Positions 22,811-34,119 are shown, numbered from the stretch's first letter. The stretch: DNA of 64,000 nt from Muricea muricata (GCA_963855995.1 OY979717.1:29773246-29837245); one strand, 5' to 3'. The notes: generated from the letters alone by a model not told the origin. A program made the numbers and translations.

Positions 22811-23244
22811 TCTGCTGTATTACATATTTCTACATACAGGCAAAATTTTTGAAACGTGATCATAAATTTTCCCATGAGCATGTGTGTGTTAGTTTACCCA
22901 AGTGTTTCTTGTGTATCATTATTCCAAACATCTATGCAGTGGTAAAAGTAGCAGCTTATGCAAGTGTAGCTATTTCTATTCCGTGATCAAACGCATCTAA
23001 TTATAGCCTTTGCTCAGTTCCAGGAAAAAACCGCACAGCCATGACATTTAAAAAGCACTTAATAGCCACATTAAATTTCTCAGTTATTCTTCTTGTGTAG
23101 TTTTATGAGATATCCAAGCCCAAAATTGATCATCAGTTAAATACTTTGAATTTTTCCAAGTAACCTATGAGCCAATAATACATAGACTTCTCAAGATTTT
23201 TTACAAAAAGATACACTAACACACTCGTATTTTCCATATTTTTA

Positions 23245-24019
23245 CTAGTGTAGATATGAAAAAATTATTGAACAGTCATTGAACAGTCCGTCAGTGATTT
23301 GACAGCCATCGTATCGCAGTTTGCTCATAAAGTCAGCTTGCTTGTTAAGTTCCCTAGGTATGCATTCTATATACAAGTCAATGTTGTTATCAAAGCAATA
23401 CGAAAAAATCTCGTGGGCAATTTTTTGGCAATTCAACTTTCATGCTACCCACTTCTACTATCTTAGCGGTAGCTTGATTGTCGGTAAACCATTTAATAGA
23501 CGAATTGTGCAACAAGCTTCCAAAGGCATGCAGACTCTACAATATTGTAATTAACTCTCTATCGGTGGAACTACGTGAGGACTCTTGACACACAAACCTG
23601 TGACACACAAATTCGTACCCATTCCGCAGCAGCGCACCGCAAGCGAAGCTACTTGCGTCTTATTAAACAATTTGATTGTAGACAAGAAGCTGAAAACAAC
23701 GTTTATCTGTGAAATGTGTTCATTCCAAAACATTAATTCATGGATGCATTGGTCCTTATTACCCCAGGTTGCCGAAGCAGCGATGGTAATCCGACATTGT
23801 CCTGTCATTAGATCTACGTGTTAATCTGCCCACGACTGCGCTCATCGAAATGATAGAACCTAGAATGCCAGGTAAATAGCGAGCGGAAATTAAGCAATGG
23901 TCTAAAGCCTTGCGAATAATTTCTTTTGCCTTCTCGATGCGCTTCTCACTTATGAAAATAGAGCCACTTTGGCATTCCATATAATACCTAACCAATCGAT
24001 TAATTGTGTGGGAATCCAT
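23245..24019 (-). pseudogene. DIRS/PAT-like RT C-terminus and RNase H fragment
   Basis: Minus-strand frames read GSIFISEKRIEKAKEIIRKA, then ARYLPGILGSIISMSAVVG and LTRR (RT connection region), next ELMFWNEHISQIN, VASL (start of RNase H), and finally CIPRELNKQADFMSKL (the WIPRE.N..ADF.SKL box). The order matches DIRS-group elements, but the sequence differs from the 4.8-10.2 kb element, so this is a second lineage. Truncated and frameshifted. Confidence 0.8.
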
Positions 24020-24169
24020 TCAGACTTACACAACCTATTTAGCTTCCTTAACTACAAAACTTACAGCAAACAGATCGCCGCGCGTATGGTGAGCGGTGAG
24101 CTCGGATTGTTCGCGGGAATCTTCAGTATTCAGACCATTATTAAGATAAACAATAGGATGTAGTCCCCT

Positions 24170-24612
24170 GCTCCTCTATAATTTAACTAAGGGGCTAAGG
24201 GGCGTAGTAATTTGGTAAAAATGTACAGTGCTGTTGATAACCCAAACGTTAAAACGTTAAACGTGAAATATCTGACGCCACAGTTGTCAAAATCCCATGC
24301 AAAGCCAAGGTATTGCCAATGCGGTGGGAAAATTGCGATGTGATGATACCAACTCTTAAGATCGAATTTCGTGAAAAAACCTCCAGGGTTTCCAAGGTTT
24401 TTTTGTGATCTTTAAATTTAAATTTGTATTTTTGAGAGACGAATTGATTGGGCGTAGGTTAAGGATTAACCTTTTTGTTTTCAGAAGGCTGGAGTGCCTC
24501 AGACAAGGGATTTATATTGTGCGGCATCTGATCTCCATCGTCAACCTCTGAAATTCTATTGTCTGCAATTAAGCAGGTCAATAATGCCCTCATCGACAAA
24601 GCTCTTTGGCAT
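24170..24612. other. Unassigned stretch
   Basis: No domain is recognised. A short minus frame ending near 24470 spans the start of the neighbouring mariner-type element and is not considered a gene. Confidence 0.3.
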
Positions 24613-24615
24613 GTA

Positions 24616-25568
24616 CAGTAGGTGCCAAAACTATGAGTCCAGTTGATCATGATTTTTTTTGTCATTATATATAACATTACCGCACTGGATCACAACAGAA
24701 GTGTTTTTCCTAAATCACGTAATTCAAACAAGTAACTACATGATTTAAGTACTTGATGTCTGAAATCTTTCGCTTTGAAATATCTTATACTATTGATTTC
24801 ACAATAGATTTAGCATTGTCAATGTGAAATATCACTTTAACAAGGAGCAATTACATCTCGGATTGGCTCCTAGTTACCCGCTTGATTTTTTCTTTAAAAT
24901 TTTGATAGTTTGTAATTTGACAAACTTTAGGAGATTGATGAGGAAATAGCTTACTGCATGAGCAATGAATTATCTTGGTTTCTGTATCTTCTGTAAAGAC
25001 ACAAGTAAGAAAAGTGTTTGTAAATCGTCTTCTACATAGGTTTTTCCTAAACGATAAAGTACGCCTTTGTAGAATCTGATGGTATTTATCTTTTCAGAGA
25101 ATACCTTTTATAATACAGATATTGAAAACCGCAATAAATATGGTAACTCTGTATCAGGGTCAATTGGACGCCATGATCTCTCAGGATGTCTCCGTCTAAC
25201 ATTTCGTACTTGCTTCCATAACAAGCGATTATTCTTATTTTCAGGACACAGTAATCGACTATAACTCAACCTTTCAGACCACTTGCATGAACACTCAGGG
25301 TAACTATTTGTCGTGTAACGTGTTTTAAATATTTAGCTATCCTTTATGCTCATGCATGTACAGAATTGCTGACAATAAACGTGGTTAAAAAGGTTAAAGC
25401 AAAATACAGGAAGCAATCGTAGAGCATAATGTACATACTTGAGTACAACTAATGTAGACCGTTAGAGGACGCGAAATAAGCTTTTTGAGTGCTTAAAAAT
25501 TCCGGATATCATCTTATTTCTTTTTCTTCGCAAAAATTGAACTGGGCTCATACTTTTGGCACCTACTG
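24616..25568. mobile_element. Tc1/mariner-type non-autonomous element
   Basis: Ends CAGTAGGTGCCAAAACTATG and its near complement (CATACTTTTGGCACCTACTG), flanked by TA at 24614-24615 and 25569-25570. The CAGT..TGCCAAAA style of terminus is typical of Tc1-like elements. 953 bp, with no transposase motifs in any frame. Confidence 0.85.
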
Positions 25569-25714
25569 TATGCTGACCTATTGTTAGGTTGAAAAATCAT
25601 AATAGGTTCGGTTTGAAAAGGGATTTTATAACCGTGTTCAATTATAGTAGGCAAAATATACTGTGGAGCGCCAATTGCCTCCCAAAATTTACTGTCACTC
25701 TAAAGCCTTCCTTT

Positions 25715-25975
25715 CACTATAGATATTCAAAAGGGGAATGGATTGGCAACGCTGTTCCATGCTATACACGATCTTCGGTTCAGTTATTTGGAATAGACCG
25801 GAAACAAACATTGCACAACTCGCAGTGGTAATTATGCACATAAACGAAATTGAGTTCATGAGCATAATTACCACACGAGTTGGGCAATGTTTGCTTCCGG
25901 TTTACTCAACTGAAGATAAAATATAGATAACAAAAGAGTTGCCAATCCATCCCTTTTTCTAATATCTATGCTTTC
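25715..25975. mobile_element. Foldback MITE of about 260 bp
   Basis: The arms are reverse complements (ATAGATATT, GGATTGGCAAC, CCGGAAACAAACATTGC, ACTCG..GTGGTAATTATG) around a centre near 25848. Non-coding; the small frames on each strand are mirror images. Confidence 0.75.
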
Positions 25976-26094
25976 ACTGACATGGGTGAGCCGTTACGCG
26001 GAGTTTAGCGAGTCATTAGAATGAATTTCCCCCTTTGTTCTGCCCACATACCTCTAACACACAAGATTCACACTAGGACATGCCGACAGATTCG

Positions 26095-26240
26095 TCATTT
26101 TCGAATGGAATTTCCCTGCTCGCTTGTGGTGGCTTGATTTCCCCAGTCTTTTCGAAAACCTCCCGACCTCGAGGCATATCTAGCAGGACATTCTCTGCTC
26201 CAAAGCCTTTTGTAACCACAGTTGAAGCACACATCGTTGA
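26095..26240 (-). pseudogene. gag zinc-knuckle fragment (retrotransposon)
   Basis: The minus frame reads DVCFNCGYKRLWSRECPARYASRS (given in two parts: CFNCG and LWSRECPARYASRS). This resembles a CCHC zinc knuckle in which the histidine position is now leucine, so zinc binding is probably lost. The following basic, glutamine-rich tail RKDWGNQATTSEQ looks like the end of a DIRS-type gag. The longer open frame to 26556 runs through a MITE and is not a gene. Confidence 0.6.
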
Positions 26241-26400
26241 ACTCGGTACGATTTGCCTGATGGCCTTGTGCAGTCATAAGTAAACGAAAAAATGTAACAT
26301 TAGTATTCTGATGCCCCCGCGACAACATTTTAAAATGTAGCTTGTATATCGTAATAGCGTTCTTGCAGTTGTGTTGGGACGTGATAACTAGACGTATAAT

Positions 26401-26634
26401 CACAGAATAGACATAAACAGAAGGGCCACTCAGCAGTGCAACATGTCTCCCTATTTTTATGCAATTGACTGGCCAGAATAATGGCGGAACGGCCTGTTCA
26501 GCGTTCCTATTGGCCAGAAAAGGCAATTGACTGGCCAGAACCTGCATAATGAACATGCGTAATGCGACATGCGTGTAGACACAAACTTCAAAGGTTCCGA
26601 CTCGAGTGGCCCTTCTGTTTATTTCTATTCTGTG
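26401..26634. mobile_element. 234-bp foldback MITE with 7-bp target duplication
   Basis: Inverted ends CACAGAATAGACATAAACAG and complement, 30 bp with one mismatch. GTATAAT is repeated exactly on both sides (26394-26400, 26635-26641). It has CA..TG ends but a 7-bp rather than 8-bp duplication, like the element at 4964-5344. Inside are two direct copies of GGCAATTGACTGGCCAGAA-like sequence. Confidence 0.8.
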
Positions 26635-26869
26635 GTATAATGCTACCGTATACTCGAGTTATAATTACTTGTGCACTCTGGAACCATAAGGTTCCCATTG
26701 GTAGATAATAATTGTATTGTTCTTGTGAACAAAGCATTGCTCCATGCATGACGACATCCGTTATGCTCTCGAACAATAAGAAAATTCATGTTTATTCTCT
26801 TTCGCTACGCTCGTCCGAATGAAACTTATTTTCTTTTTAACTCGGCATGCATCTATCATCAACCCTGCA

Positions 26870-27235
26870 GGGTGTCCAAAGGAAAAAAACCAAATCTATT
26901 GAAATCACCTATTGTTAACATTTGAATACCCTAGCACTTGTTAAAAAATTAAAATAGCTTTGTAAAGTACGTTTGTTTTGCTCATGGTAATATTGATAAA
27001 AACCAAATTGATTAGGCTAAAATAACCCATGCATAAAATTTGATTGTATTTTTAATATGCACTCGTAGGTTTAGTTTTTTTATCGGGCATAAAAATGGTC
27101 AACACTGAACATTACTATTAATTATGACAGTTATGTCAATAGTTTATCCACTCGTAGGTTCAATTTAGTGCTAGGCATTGAAATTCTAACAATGGATCAG
27201 TTTCAATAGTTTTTGGGTCTTTTTGGGACACCCTA
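26870..27235. mobile_element. Mariner-type MITE (family 1, copy 2)
   Basis: Sister of 10237-10605, with the ends GCAGGGTGTCC and GGGACACCCT and a matching interior. Substitutions and small indels show it is not a recent transfer from that copy. Confidence 0.8.
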
Positions 27236-27251
27236 TATGGTACACATTCTT

Positions 27252-27570
27252 AGGGGCTGATTACATGATCCCGCTTACCCGGGATTAAATGAAGCGTAAA
27301 ATGATCTTGAAGTATTGAAAAAAGTCACTTTATGAATTACGAAACAGCCAAAGTTAGAATGCCTTCAGTGTTGATGAATGAAAAAGATATATTTTGCAAA
27401 AATTTATGCCTGACACTATTTTGTTTATTTCATATTTCGGCAAAACAAAAATCTCGAGCAATCAGGAATTAGACATTTTTTACATCACAAACTATGACTC
27501 ATTTCAATACCTCAAAATCATTTTACGCTTCATTTGATCCCGGGTAAGCGGAATCATATAATCAGCCCCT
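27252..27570. mobile_element. MITE with inverted ends of about 70 bp
   Basis: AGGGGCTGATTACATGAT, ATCCCGCTTACCCGGGAT and GAAGCGTAAAATGAT at the left recur as reverse complement at the right. The middle is unique and non-coding. It abuts another hairpin. Confidence 0.75.
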
Positions 27571-27571
27571 T

Positions 27572-27754
27572 AAGGCGGATTTCCATTCAGTGCAAGATGT
27601 CGCGCGATCGATTTTTAGCGAGCGCTTTCTTTTGAAATGTGTGAAGTCAACCACAGCTAATGAGATTTGTTCCGCTTCACTTTTTGTAATTCAAAAGAAA
27701 GCGCTCGCTAAAAGTCGATCGCGCGACATTTTGCACTGAATGGAAATCCGCCTT
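27572..27754. mobile_element. 183-bp foldback element
   Basis: AAGGCGGATTTCCATTCAGT and TCGCGCGATCGA..TTTTAGCGAGCGCTTTC are reflected on the right side. It is directly adjacent to the previous MITE with no bases to spare, so their borders are shared or one targeted the end of the other. Confidence 0.75.
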
Positions 27755-28240
27755 GACAGGCTTGGCTTGTCCCAGAAGAGCAAGCCCTGAATCTAGAAAG
27801 AAAGAAAGGTGAATGGAAAGATGAAAAAGCTGATTGTCTCGATTTTAACAGGGAACGACCACATGGTCAAACTTTTGTCTTTTGGTGCGAGTCAGCTAAA
27901 TCTGTTTTTCCTTCTTCTAGTCAGTGGCGTAGCCAGCTTCGATAATTGGAGGGGTGAATATTCATATATTTGTGTTCACAGACCTTAAAAACAATCGATT
28001 TCAAAAGAAATTAATGATGCAAAACATGATACATGAATATTCGCCCCTCCAATTATCGACGCTGGCTACGCCACTGCTCCTAGTAGCTTTCTCTTGGGCC
28101 TTTTTGATACGTTTGGCATCGTCAGAATCGTCCACCAGCTTGTCGCTCTCTTATTCTTCGACTGCCAGCCAACCCGCTTCACTCTTGTCCGCCAGCTTCA
28201 TTAGCTTTTGCCGCTTCTGCATGGATTGCAGCCAAGCATA
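27755..28240 (-). pseudogene. DIRS-type gag fragment interrupted by a hAT MITE
   Basis: On both sides of the MITE (27922-28076) the sequence matches 29360-29680 (GGCTTGTCCC, GAACGACCACATGGTCA, AGTAGCTTTCTCTTGGGCCT). On the minus strand it encodes the acidic/basic gag tail seen as AKRIKKAQEKATRRKK at 29.5 kb. The copy is truncated on both sides. Confidence 0.65.
27922..28076. mobile_element. 155-bp hAT-type MITE with 8-bp target duplication
   Basis: Ends CAGTGGCGTAGCCAGC and complement. CTTCTAGT at 27914-27921 against CTCCTAGT at 28077-28084 (one mismatch). The related gag fragment near 29525 has the unfilled site. CAGTGGCGTA is a terminus commonly seen in hAT elements of the Charlie type. 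Confidence 0.9.
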
Positions 28241-28360
28241 GATATCTCATATACACTAGATAGCGCATCTGTATGTTAAAAAGTGAAGCCAAAAATCTCA
28301 GCTATTCCCTCATAAAAATAGGCGGCGGCCACATTGGTCGTACAGAATTTAATAACAACC

Positions 28361-28487
28361 AATAGACACTTCCCGAATTTGCTTGAGTGCACACGAAACA
28401 ATAGCTTGAAATCGAGGCGGGGTATGAAGCCTATTGAAAAGAAGTGTTTTTTATGCCCACAGAATAAATTCAGGAAGTGTCTATAGA
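28361..28487. repeat. Small inverted-end element of about 127 bp
   Basis: ATAGACACTTCCCGAATT at the left is answered by AATTCAGGAAGTGTCTAT at the right (one mismatch). The interior is non-coding. No certain target duplication. The stretch from 28488 to 28925 holds nothing I recognise. Confidence 0.5.
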
Positions 28488-28929
28488 ATAAGTGGCAAGA
28501 GTAAATGTGACCACAGAGTGACTGAACTCGATGTCCTGACCACAACGAATCCGGTACCGTGTAAACAGGGTCTACATGGTAGGGTTACGTGTGTCAACAA
28601 AAAAACGCACAGTATTGACGAGAAGGCGCGAAATATTGATTGCGGGAAGAAAAGAATTCGAAGTTCCAAAGGACTGGGAAAAGAGCACGCCTTGAAGTGC
28701 AAGAGAGGGGGTATTTTGATAACTGCACATTTAACTAAATTGATTGTTCTGTTTTGTTGTGTGACATAATATAGAAAAAATTTTGATTGCTTTTTGTGTT
28801 TTTTTAGACTATTATCTTTATAAAACTCTATATCTCTTCATGCATTCTCTATATTTCTTCATGCATGACGACATGCGTCATGCTGTCGAACATTAATTGA
28901 CATCAAAAGATGGCCTTTTTCAAATTTAC

Positions 28930-29255
28930 ATAATTTATATACCTTCTTGCGCATTATCCCAAGTCTGCATAAACAGCTCTACACAACGTTTACGGGCCAA
29001 ATGCTGAGCCAGTAGCGTTGAAATTTTGGTTTGCAATCTCATGTAGCTGCATCTGAGGTGTCTGAAGTAGGCAGTCTATTATAATGTACTCTTCGTGAGG
29101 AAATAAAATTTCGCTCCCAGTTAGCCAAAAAGCATAGATTTTACATAACCCAAAAATGTACGAATAGTCAGGTAAACAGTCTTTAGACAAACAAATAACT
29201 GTGATGTGGAACTCCTTAGCTCCTGATAGATTCTCCAGCGTAAATCGTCCGAATA
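28930..29255 (-). pseudogene. Tc1/IS630-like transposase N-terminal fragment
   Basis: Minus-strand frames give DDLRWRI, TSQLFVCLKTVYLTI (helix-turn-helix) and then IIIDCLLQTPQMQLHEIANQ with NFNATGSAF. The same order occurs in the inverted pair at 35.5 and 37.0 kb (RIRLHEIANY...ATGSSFRPQTLC), so this is a third, more decayed copy of the same family. The DDE domain is missing. Confidence 0.75.
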
Positions 29256-29349
29256 CGGCGTTGGCATTTGTGAAAATACACCATTCACAGTTTAACTACA
29301 ATGTAATCGCGCAACTAGCACGCATTGTTTAACCCATGTGAGTCGACAA

Positions 29350-29740
29350 GTAGCACGTCATTCTTACAGGCTTGGCTTGTCCCGGAAGTGCAAGCCCTGA
29401 ATCTACAAAGAAAAAAAGGTGAATTATACCTCGAAAAAGCTGCTTGTCTCGACTTTGACTGGGAACGACCACATGGTCACACTTTTCTCTTTTGGGGGCG
29501 AGTCAGCTGAATCTGTTTCTTTCTCCGAGTAGCTTTCTCTTGGGCCTTTTTGATACGTTTGGCATCGTCAGAATCGTCCGCCAGCTCATCGCCCTCTGAT
29601 TCTTCGACTCCCAGCCAACCCGCTTCACTCTTGTCGGCCAGCTTTATTAGCTTTTGCCGCTTCTGGAATGCAGCCAAGGCGTTATTCCCTGAAGTTAGTG
29701 CTTGATTAGTATCTTGATCATCTTTGGCGGGCAATGAATA
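29350..29740 (-). pseudogene. DIRS-type gag fragment
   Basis: An 85-codon minus frame reads FQKRQKLIKLADKSEAGWLG, then VEESEGDELADDSDDAKRIK and KAQEKATRRKK. This is the same conserved segment as the gag of the 4.8-10.2 kb element (R.KLIKI.DK...W..VEE.E). The flanks at 29280-29345 and 29815-29885 are copies of each other (ATCGCGCAACTA.CACGCATTG), so the gag piece lies between two repeats of a Tc1/IS630-like 5' region. Confidence 0.75.
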
Positions 29741-30095
29741 ATAGTCTCTGGCACATACTCTTCAACTTCTGCATTGTTAGAGTTAATTACCGAGAACGAG
29801 GTTAATACACCATACACCAAGGTTACAATATAATCGCGCAACTAACACGCATTGTTTAACCCACGCGAGTCAACAAGTAGTCACGTGGTCGATATTCAGA
29901 TATTTAGATCAATTTAGTTTCTTTTCAAAAGAAACACCGTTCAGAGAAGAGTAAAGAACATTTTACTGTTGAAAAAAATTAAGTCGTAGGTTAAATAATT
30001 TGATTCTTACACGACTGATTACGACCTGCTTTAATTTGACAATAGAATATCAGACCAAACCGGGCGTCAAAACAACACTGTACTCGTAGTATAAG

Positions 30096-33000
30096 CATAG
30101 GCGTACGGGCACCGTTTCAACTGGGGGGGCAAACAACACTTGCCCGAATTTTCAACTGACCTATTAAATAAGTTATCTAAAAAAAATAACTGTCTCGTCC
30201 ATGTCGTTTACCAAAAGTGTCAATTATTTGAGCGATGTCATTCTTGATGGTAAGGTTAGCGTAGGCACGTTCAATGTTGATCAGTGCAACAGAATATAAT
30301 CTTTTCTGGCCCATTGTTGAGCGAAGATAAGATTTTATGCGCCGCAATCCACTGAACGACCTTTCAGCGGAGCATGATGTGGCAGGAATGGATGCCAGTA
30401 TGGTTGCCACCTCATATAGTACAGGTAGTAGGTCGCATAATCCATCTTGAAACATTCTTTCGACAATCCCTGCAGCTGTTTTTGCTCGAGAGCTGATATC
30501 GTTATTGACAGAGTTTTGATACATGCTCTGTTCAACTTCAAGAAGTTCTTTACCAACTTTGTAAAATTCTGCTACTACTTCAAAGCTTTTATCCGAAGGG
30601 TGCTCGTTGAGCACAACGTCACCCAAAGCACACAAGATCTCTTGATCATTGCTTTCAAATCGTGATTGTATTTCGCTGAGCACTTTGTCCAGGGATCGAT
30701 AGAATGTATTGATGCGATGATGCGTTTGGGGAGTGATCACATGCGCGGTATTCGAAGATGCTGGTTCACCGATAAGTGCTTGCAAACGACGAGATGGTTT
30801 GTTTCGAGGTGCTCTTGCTTCTTTAAATACAAAATCAGATTCTTTGATGTTACTCTTTATTTCATCGGACATAACTTTTGCTCTGTTCCACAAGAGTTCA
30901 AAGCATTTTTCATTACGACAGTTCCGCAGCGTCTTCATGGTAAGGTCAGCGTTACGTTTGGCAGTAATAACGTCAATGTCGTTTCCTTGCAGATATTTAC
31001 TTAAACTGTTTGTATTTAACAATATCACCTTTAAAAGGGTCACACCGAATACAAAATCAAAGTCACAAATGGCATTAATAAGAGCACGGCTATCAGTGTA
31101 CGTTCTCTTATCCTTGTCATTTGCAAAAGTAAGAAGAGCTTTGACAATTTTCGACATTTGTTCGGTAACTGCTTTTACCGCTTCCCATCGGCAAGACCAT
31201 CTAGTGTCACTAAGAGACTTAAGCGTGAGAACAAGGTGATCACTATCTACCTCAAGAGAGTGAAACAAGGCATGTCGTTTCGTACTTCCTTCTAGGAAAT
31301 TGTAGAGACTTTGTAATGTCCCCAAAGCGTTTCTGAGTGGTTCCACATCATTCATGGTATCTTGCAGTGCCAAGTTTAGAACATGCGCGTAACAATGTAC
31401 ATACACCCCTCGCGGTGAGCATTCCTTCATTCTTGCTGCTACGCCTTTTCGTACACCGCTCATATTGGATGCACCATCGAAGCATTCACCCACAATGTTT
31501 TCCAACTTTAAACCATACTCAGTGATCACTTTCTTTACAAGTTTAAAAAGAATTTCCCCTTCAGTTGACTCCGTTGAAAAAAATCCAACGAATGTTTCCA
31601 ATGTTTTGCCATCCAAAACATGTCTTAAGCAAATTGATACTTGCTCTGCCCGACTAATATCTGACGTTTCATCCATAATTAGAGCAAAGTTTCGGCTTAA
31701 AAGCACATCGTGAGTAATTCGCTCAATAACAAAGCTGGAAATGATGTCCAAAATTTCGTTTTGTATGGATGGCGACGTCCACTGGGCGTGACACTTTAAT
31801 TGACTCTGTAACTTCTCTTTAAGCCAGGGAATGTCTTCACATCTGAGGTGCAATAGTTCCAATAGATTACCTCTGTTTGTGTCAGACATTTCACTGATAT
31901 TTTTTCTGTTCTCTTCATGCCCTCGTAAAGATACGCTTTGCTGTGCAGTATAAAATATGCTGGTAATGATAACACGTAAATACTCCCGATTCCGTTGAAC
32001 ATCTTTTTGGTGGGCTTCCACTAACTGTTTCATTACCGATGTTTTGTGGTTTTCGTTTATCCTTGAACTAATCCACCTTGCCATTGCGTCTTTGTGAACT
32101 CTGCTTTTTGCATGTTTTTTCAGTCGGTCACTTTTTTTCCAATTATCAAAACTGAACGTATTATCTGCCATGAACTCTTGACACGCAAAACATACAAAAT
32201 GACGTTGTTCCATATTATAGCTAATCCAAGGATACGTGTTATACCACTGTGGATTAAAATCTCTGCTTGATTTTTCATGACCGAATTTCTTTCGATTGTA
32301 TTCTTTCAGTATAGGATGATTAGGCATGCGCGGTGACATTAAGGAAGGTATTGAAGGCTGATTGCTTTGGAAATCCACCCTTGAGTCGTGCAAGTTAAAA
32401 GAGGATCTCGACGAGTTAATTGAAGGCTCATTGCTACAACAGGCTTCCACTGATTCTTGAGACCAATGATTAATGGTGAAAATTTCAGCTGAACTTTGCA
32501 CGTTTAATGATGGGGTTTGGGACTGATTTAGCTTGGTATAATCGAAGGACATTTCCAAGTCTGATAAGATGTTTGACGACTGGTTATGACACTCAACGAC
32601 TTCGTTTGCGTCCTCTGATTTTTGAGATTGTACAACAGTGATCTTCTCTGTTGGATCTTGTAATTTGGCTGACGACTGATTTTGATTACCGTTTTTGTCC
32701 AATGGATGTGCATCATGTGCAATATCTGAACAGGATATTGACGAACAGGAGGTACTTTCACTCGCTGTCGCATTAACCATCGGACGCTTAGGGGGTTTTG
32801 CACTGCTAACGAAGAAGCTATTAATTTGTAGCTGATGTTCTTCAACCACAACGCTAAAATTTACTTTTTCACCATTGTGTACCATTTTTATATGACCTTC
32901 TTTATAGTCTGAGTCAACTTCTTTTTTGCACGTTAGGCAAGTCACTCGTTGACGATAGTGCCGTTTACGCACCGCTTTTCCGTTACTAGCCGACATGTCA

Positions 33001-34011
33001 CAATGTTACCCACAAACCTGGAAAAACCGTGCAATAACAACTTTACGATGAAGGACGCCAATCCTATAGTTTTGTACTTTAAAACATTTCTGTTATTCAA
33101 CTTATTTCGGGCTTCATTAGTTTAAAATTTTTAGCATGGCTGAAAAACGTGTTATTTAAATGCTTGACTTTGAAATTGCACTTAAAAACCTATTAAGCGA
33201 CATAAAAATTCCTGTAACTGCAAAGTTTAGTGAGAAATATTTTAAAATAGGAATATCATAGCCATGTAAAGTTTGTAAATTTCATATATGTATTGGCATT
33301 TCATCTATGCGTATATATTAGCATACATTTTTCTACGGTATGTTAATACATATACATTCGGAGGAAATGGGTGTTCATTCAACTTTTGCAGCAGTTTATA
33401 AACTGTAGAAATTTTACATGTCCATAATATCCCTATTATACAATATTTTTTCACTAAACTTCGCAATTATGCTAATTTTGGTCAGCTTTTTTTCAACTGT
33501 GGAGGCGATTTAACTGATTTTCATTTCTTTGCTTGTATTCAAATTTTTGAGATCACTAAGTAGGCCTATTTAATTGACTTGCAAAGATAACACAAAAATT
33601 CAAATTAGAATTCTGTGCGAATAAAATAGACATTAAATCGTACAGATAGTAGCTGAAAAAATCTGTTATTTTTTACCTCACCTTAATCTCTCTAGTACAT
33701 CCAATTTTTATTGAATACAGCAGTTTTTGAAGAGGAACTAAAGCAAACTGTGGTGTCACTACTTATTATTAATCACATACAAAGTTATTTCAAGTTTTCA
33801 TTGTGAATTGGCCTGCTATACTTCATGTTTCAATGCCAAAGAAATTTCAAAGTTAATTAATTCTAAAATTTAGTTTTCAACTTTTCATACACACTGCATG
33901 ATAGAACTATTTTTGCCCGAACGTTTGTGAATCTTTTGCCCGAATAGCTACATCACAGAAATTTTTGGGGGGGCAGCTGACCCCCCTGCCCCCCCGGCCC
34001 GTACGCCTATG
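30096..34011 (-). mobile_element. Complete hAT transposon with perfect 8-bp target duplication
   Basis: A 3916-bp element. The 15-bp terminal inverted repeats are exact (CATAGGCGTACGGGC and GCCCGTACGCCTATG), followed inside by runs of G or C at both ends. AGTATAAG is repeated perfectly outside (30088-30095, 34012-34019). It contains one uninterrupted transposase gene and about 1 kb of AT-rich 5' sequence (32997-33950) that should hold the promoter. All parts needed for an autonomous hAT element appear present, which suggests a young and possibly active copy. Confidence 0.93.
30177..32996 (-). CDS. hAT-family transposase, ZMYM1-like, intact (939 codons)
   Basis: The ATG at 32994-32996 opens a single frame without introns. 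Residues 19-40 form a small C..C...H...H finger. Residues 60-230 are a low-complexity Ser/Asn/Gln-rich linker with repeated QSSA/NQSS words. A TTF-type zinc finger follows at about 245-315 (DFNPQWYNTYPW, FVCFACQ, RLKKHAKSRVHKDA). The RNase-H-like core has the first aspartate in LIMDETSDIS (about 442), the second in CFDGASNMSG (about 507), then VHCYAHVLNLAL and a DTRW box (about 605). The C-terminal hAT dimerisation region has SCSAERSFSGLRRIKSYLRS and the conserved glutamate. The family relatives that I know are annotated in vertebrates as zinc finger MYM-type 1-like. It would cut and paste the element through its 8-bp target sites in the nucleus. No stop or frameshift is seen. Confidence 0.93.
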   Translation of the reverse strand: MSASNGKAVRKRHYRQRVTCLTCKKEVDSDYKEGHIKMVHNGEKVNFSVVVEEHQLQINSFFVSSAKPPKRPMVNATASESTSCSSISCSDIAHDAHPLDKNGNQNQSSAKLQDPTEKITVVQSQKSEDANEVVECHNQSSNILSDLEMSFDYTKLNQSQTPSLNVQSSAEIFTINHWSQESVEACCSNEPSINSSRSSFNLHDSRVDFQSNQPSIPSLMSPRMPNHPILKEYNRKKFGHEKSSRDFNPQWYNTYPWISYNMEQRHFVCFACQEFMADNTFSFDNWKKSDRLKKHAKSRVHKDAMARWISSRINENHKTSVMKQLVEAHQKDVQRNREYLRVIITSIFYTAQQSVSLRGHEENRKNISEMSDTNRGNLLELLHLRCEDIPWLKEKLQSQLKCHAQWTSPSIQNEILDIISSFVIERITHDVLLSRNFALIMDETSDISRAEQVSICLRHVLDGKTLETFVGFFSTESTEGEILFKLVKKVITEYGLKLENIVGECFDGASNMSGVRKGVAARMKECSPRGVYVHCYAHVLNLALQDTMNDVEPLRNALGTLQSLYNFLEGSTKRHALFHSLEVDSDHLVLTLKSLSDTRWSCRWEAVKAVTEQMSKIVKALLTFANDKDKRTYTDSRALINAICDFDFVFGVTLLKVILLNTNSLSKYLQGNDIDVITAKRNADLTMKTLRNCRNEKCFELLWNRAKVMSDEIKSNIKESDFVFKEARAPRNKPSRRLQALIGEPASSNTAHVITPQTHHRINTFYRSLDKVLSEIQSRFESNDQEILCALGDVVLNEHPSDKSFEVVAEFYKVGKELLEVEQSMYQNSVNNDISSRAKTAAGIVERMFQDGLCDLLPVLYEVATILASIPATSCSAERSFSGLRRIKSYLRSTMGQKRLYSVALINIERAYANLTIKNDIAQIIDTFGKRHGRDSYFF

Positions 34012-34119
34012 AGTATAAGTACTATTTGCAAAACGAGTGTGAGGGCTTTACCGGTGTATTAAGATTTCGATCGGCGAGCGGCTTTATACACCGATAAAGC
34101 CCGATAACAAGGTTTAAGG

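Noticed and set aside
26095..26556. A 153-codon minus frame as a gene
   Set aside because: Only its last 45 codons look like gag; the rest crosses a MITE with its own target duplication.
30335..32851. Small frames within the hAT transposase on both strands
   Set aside because: They are shadows of the 939-codon gene with no motifs of their own.
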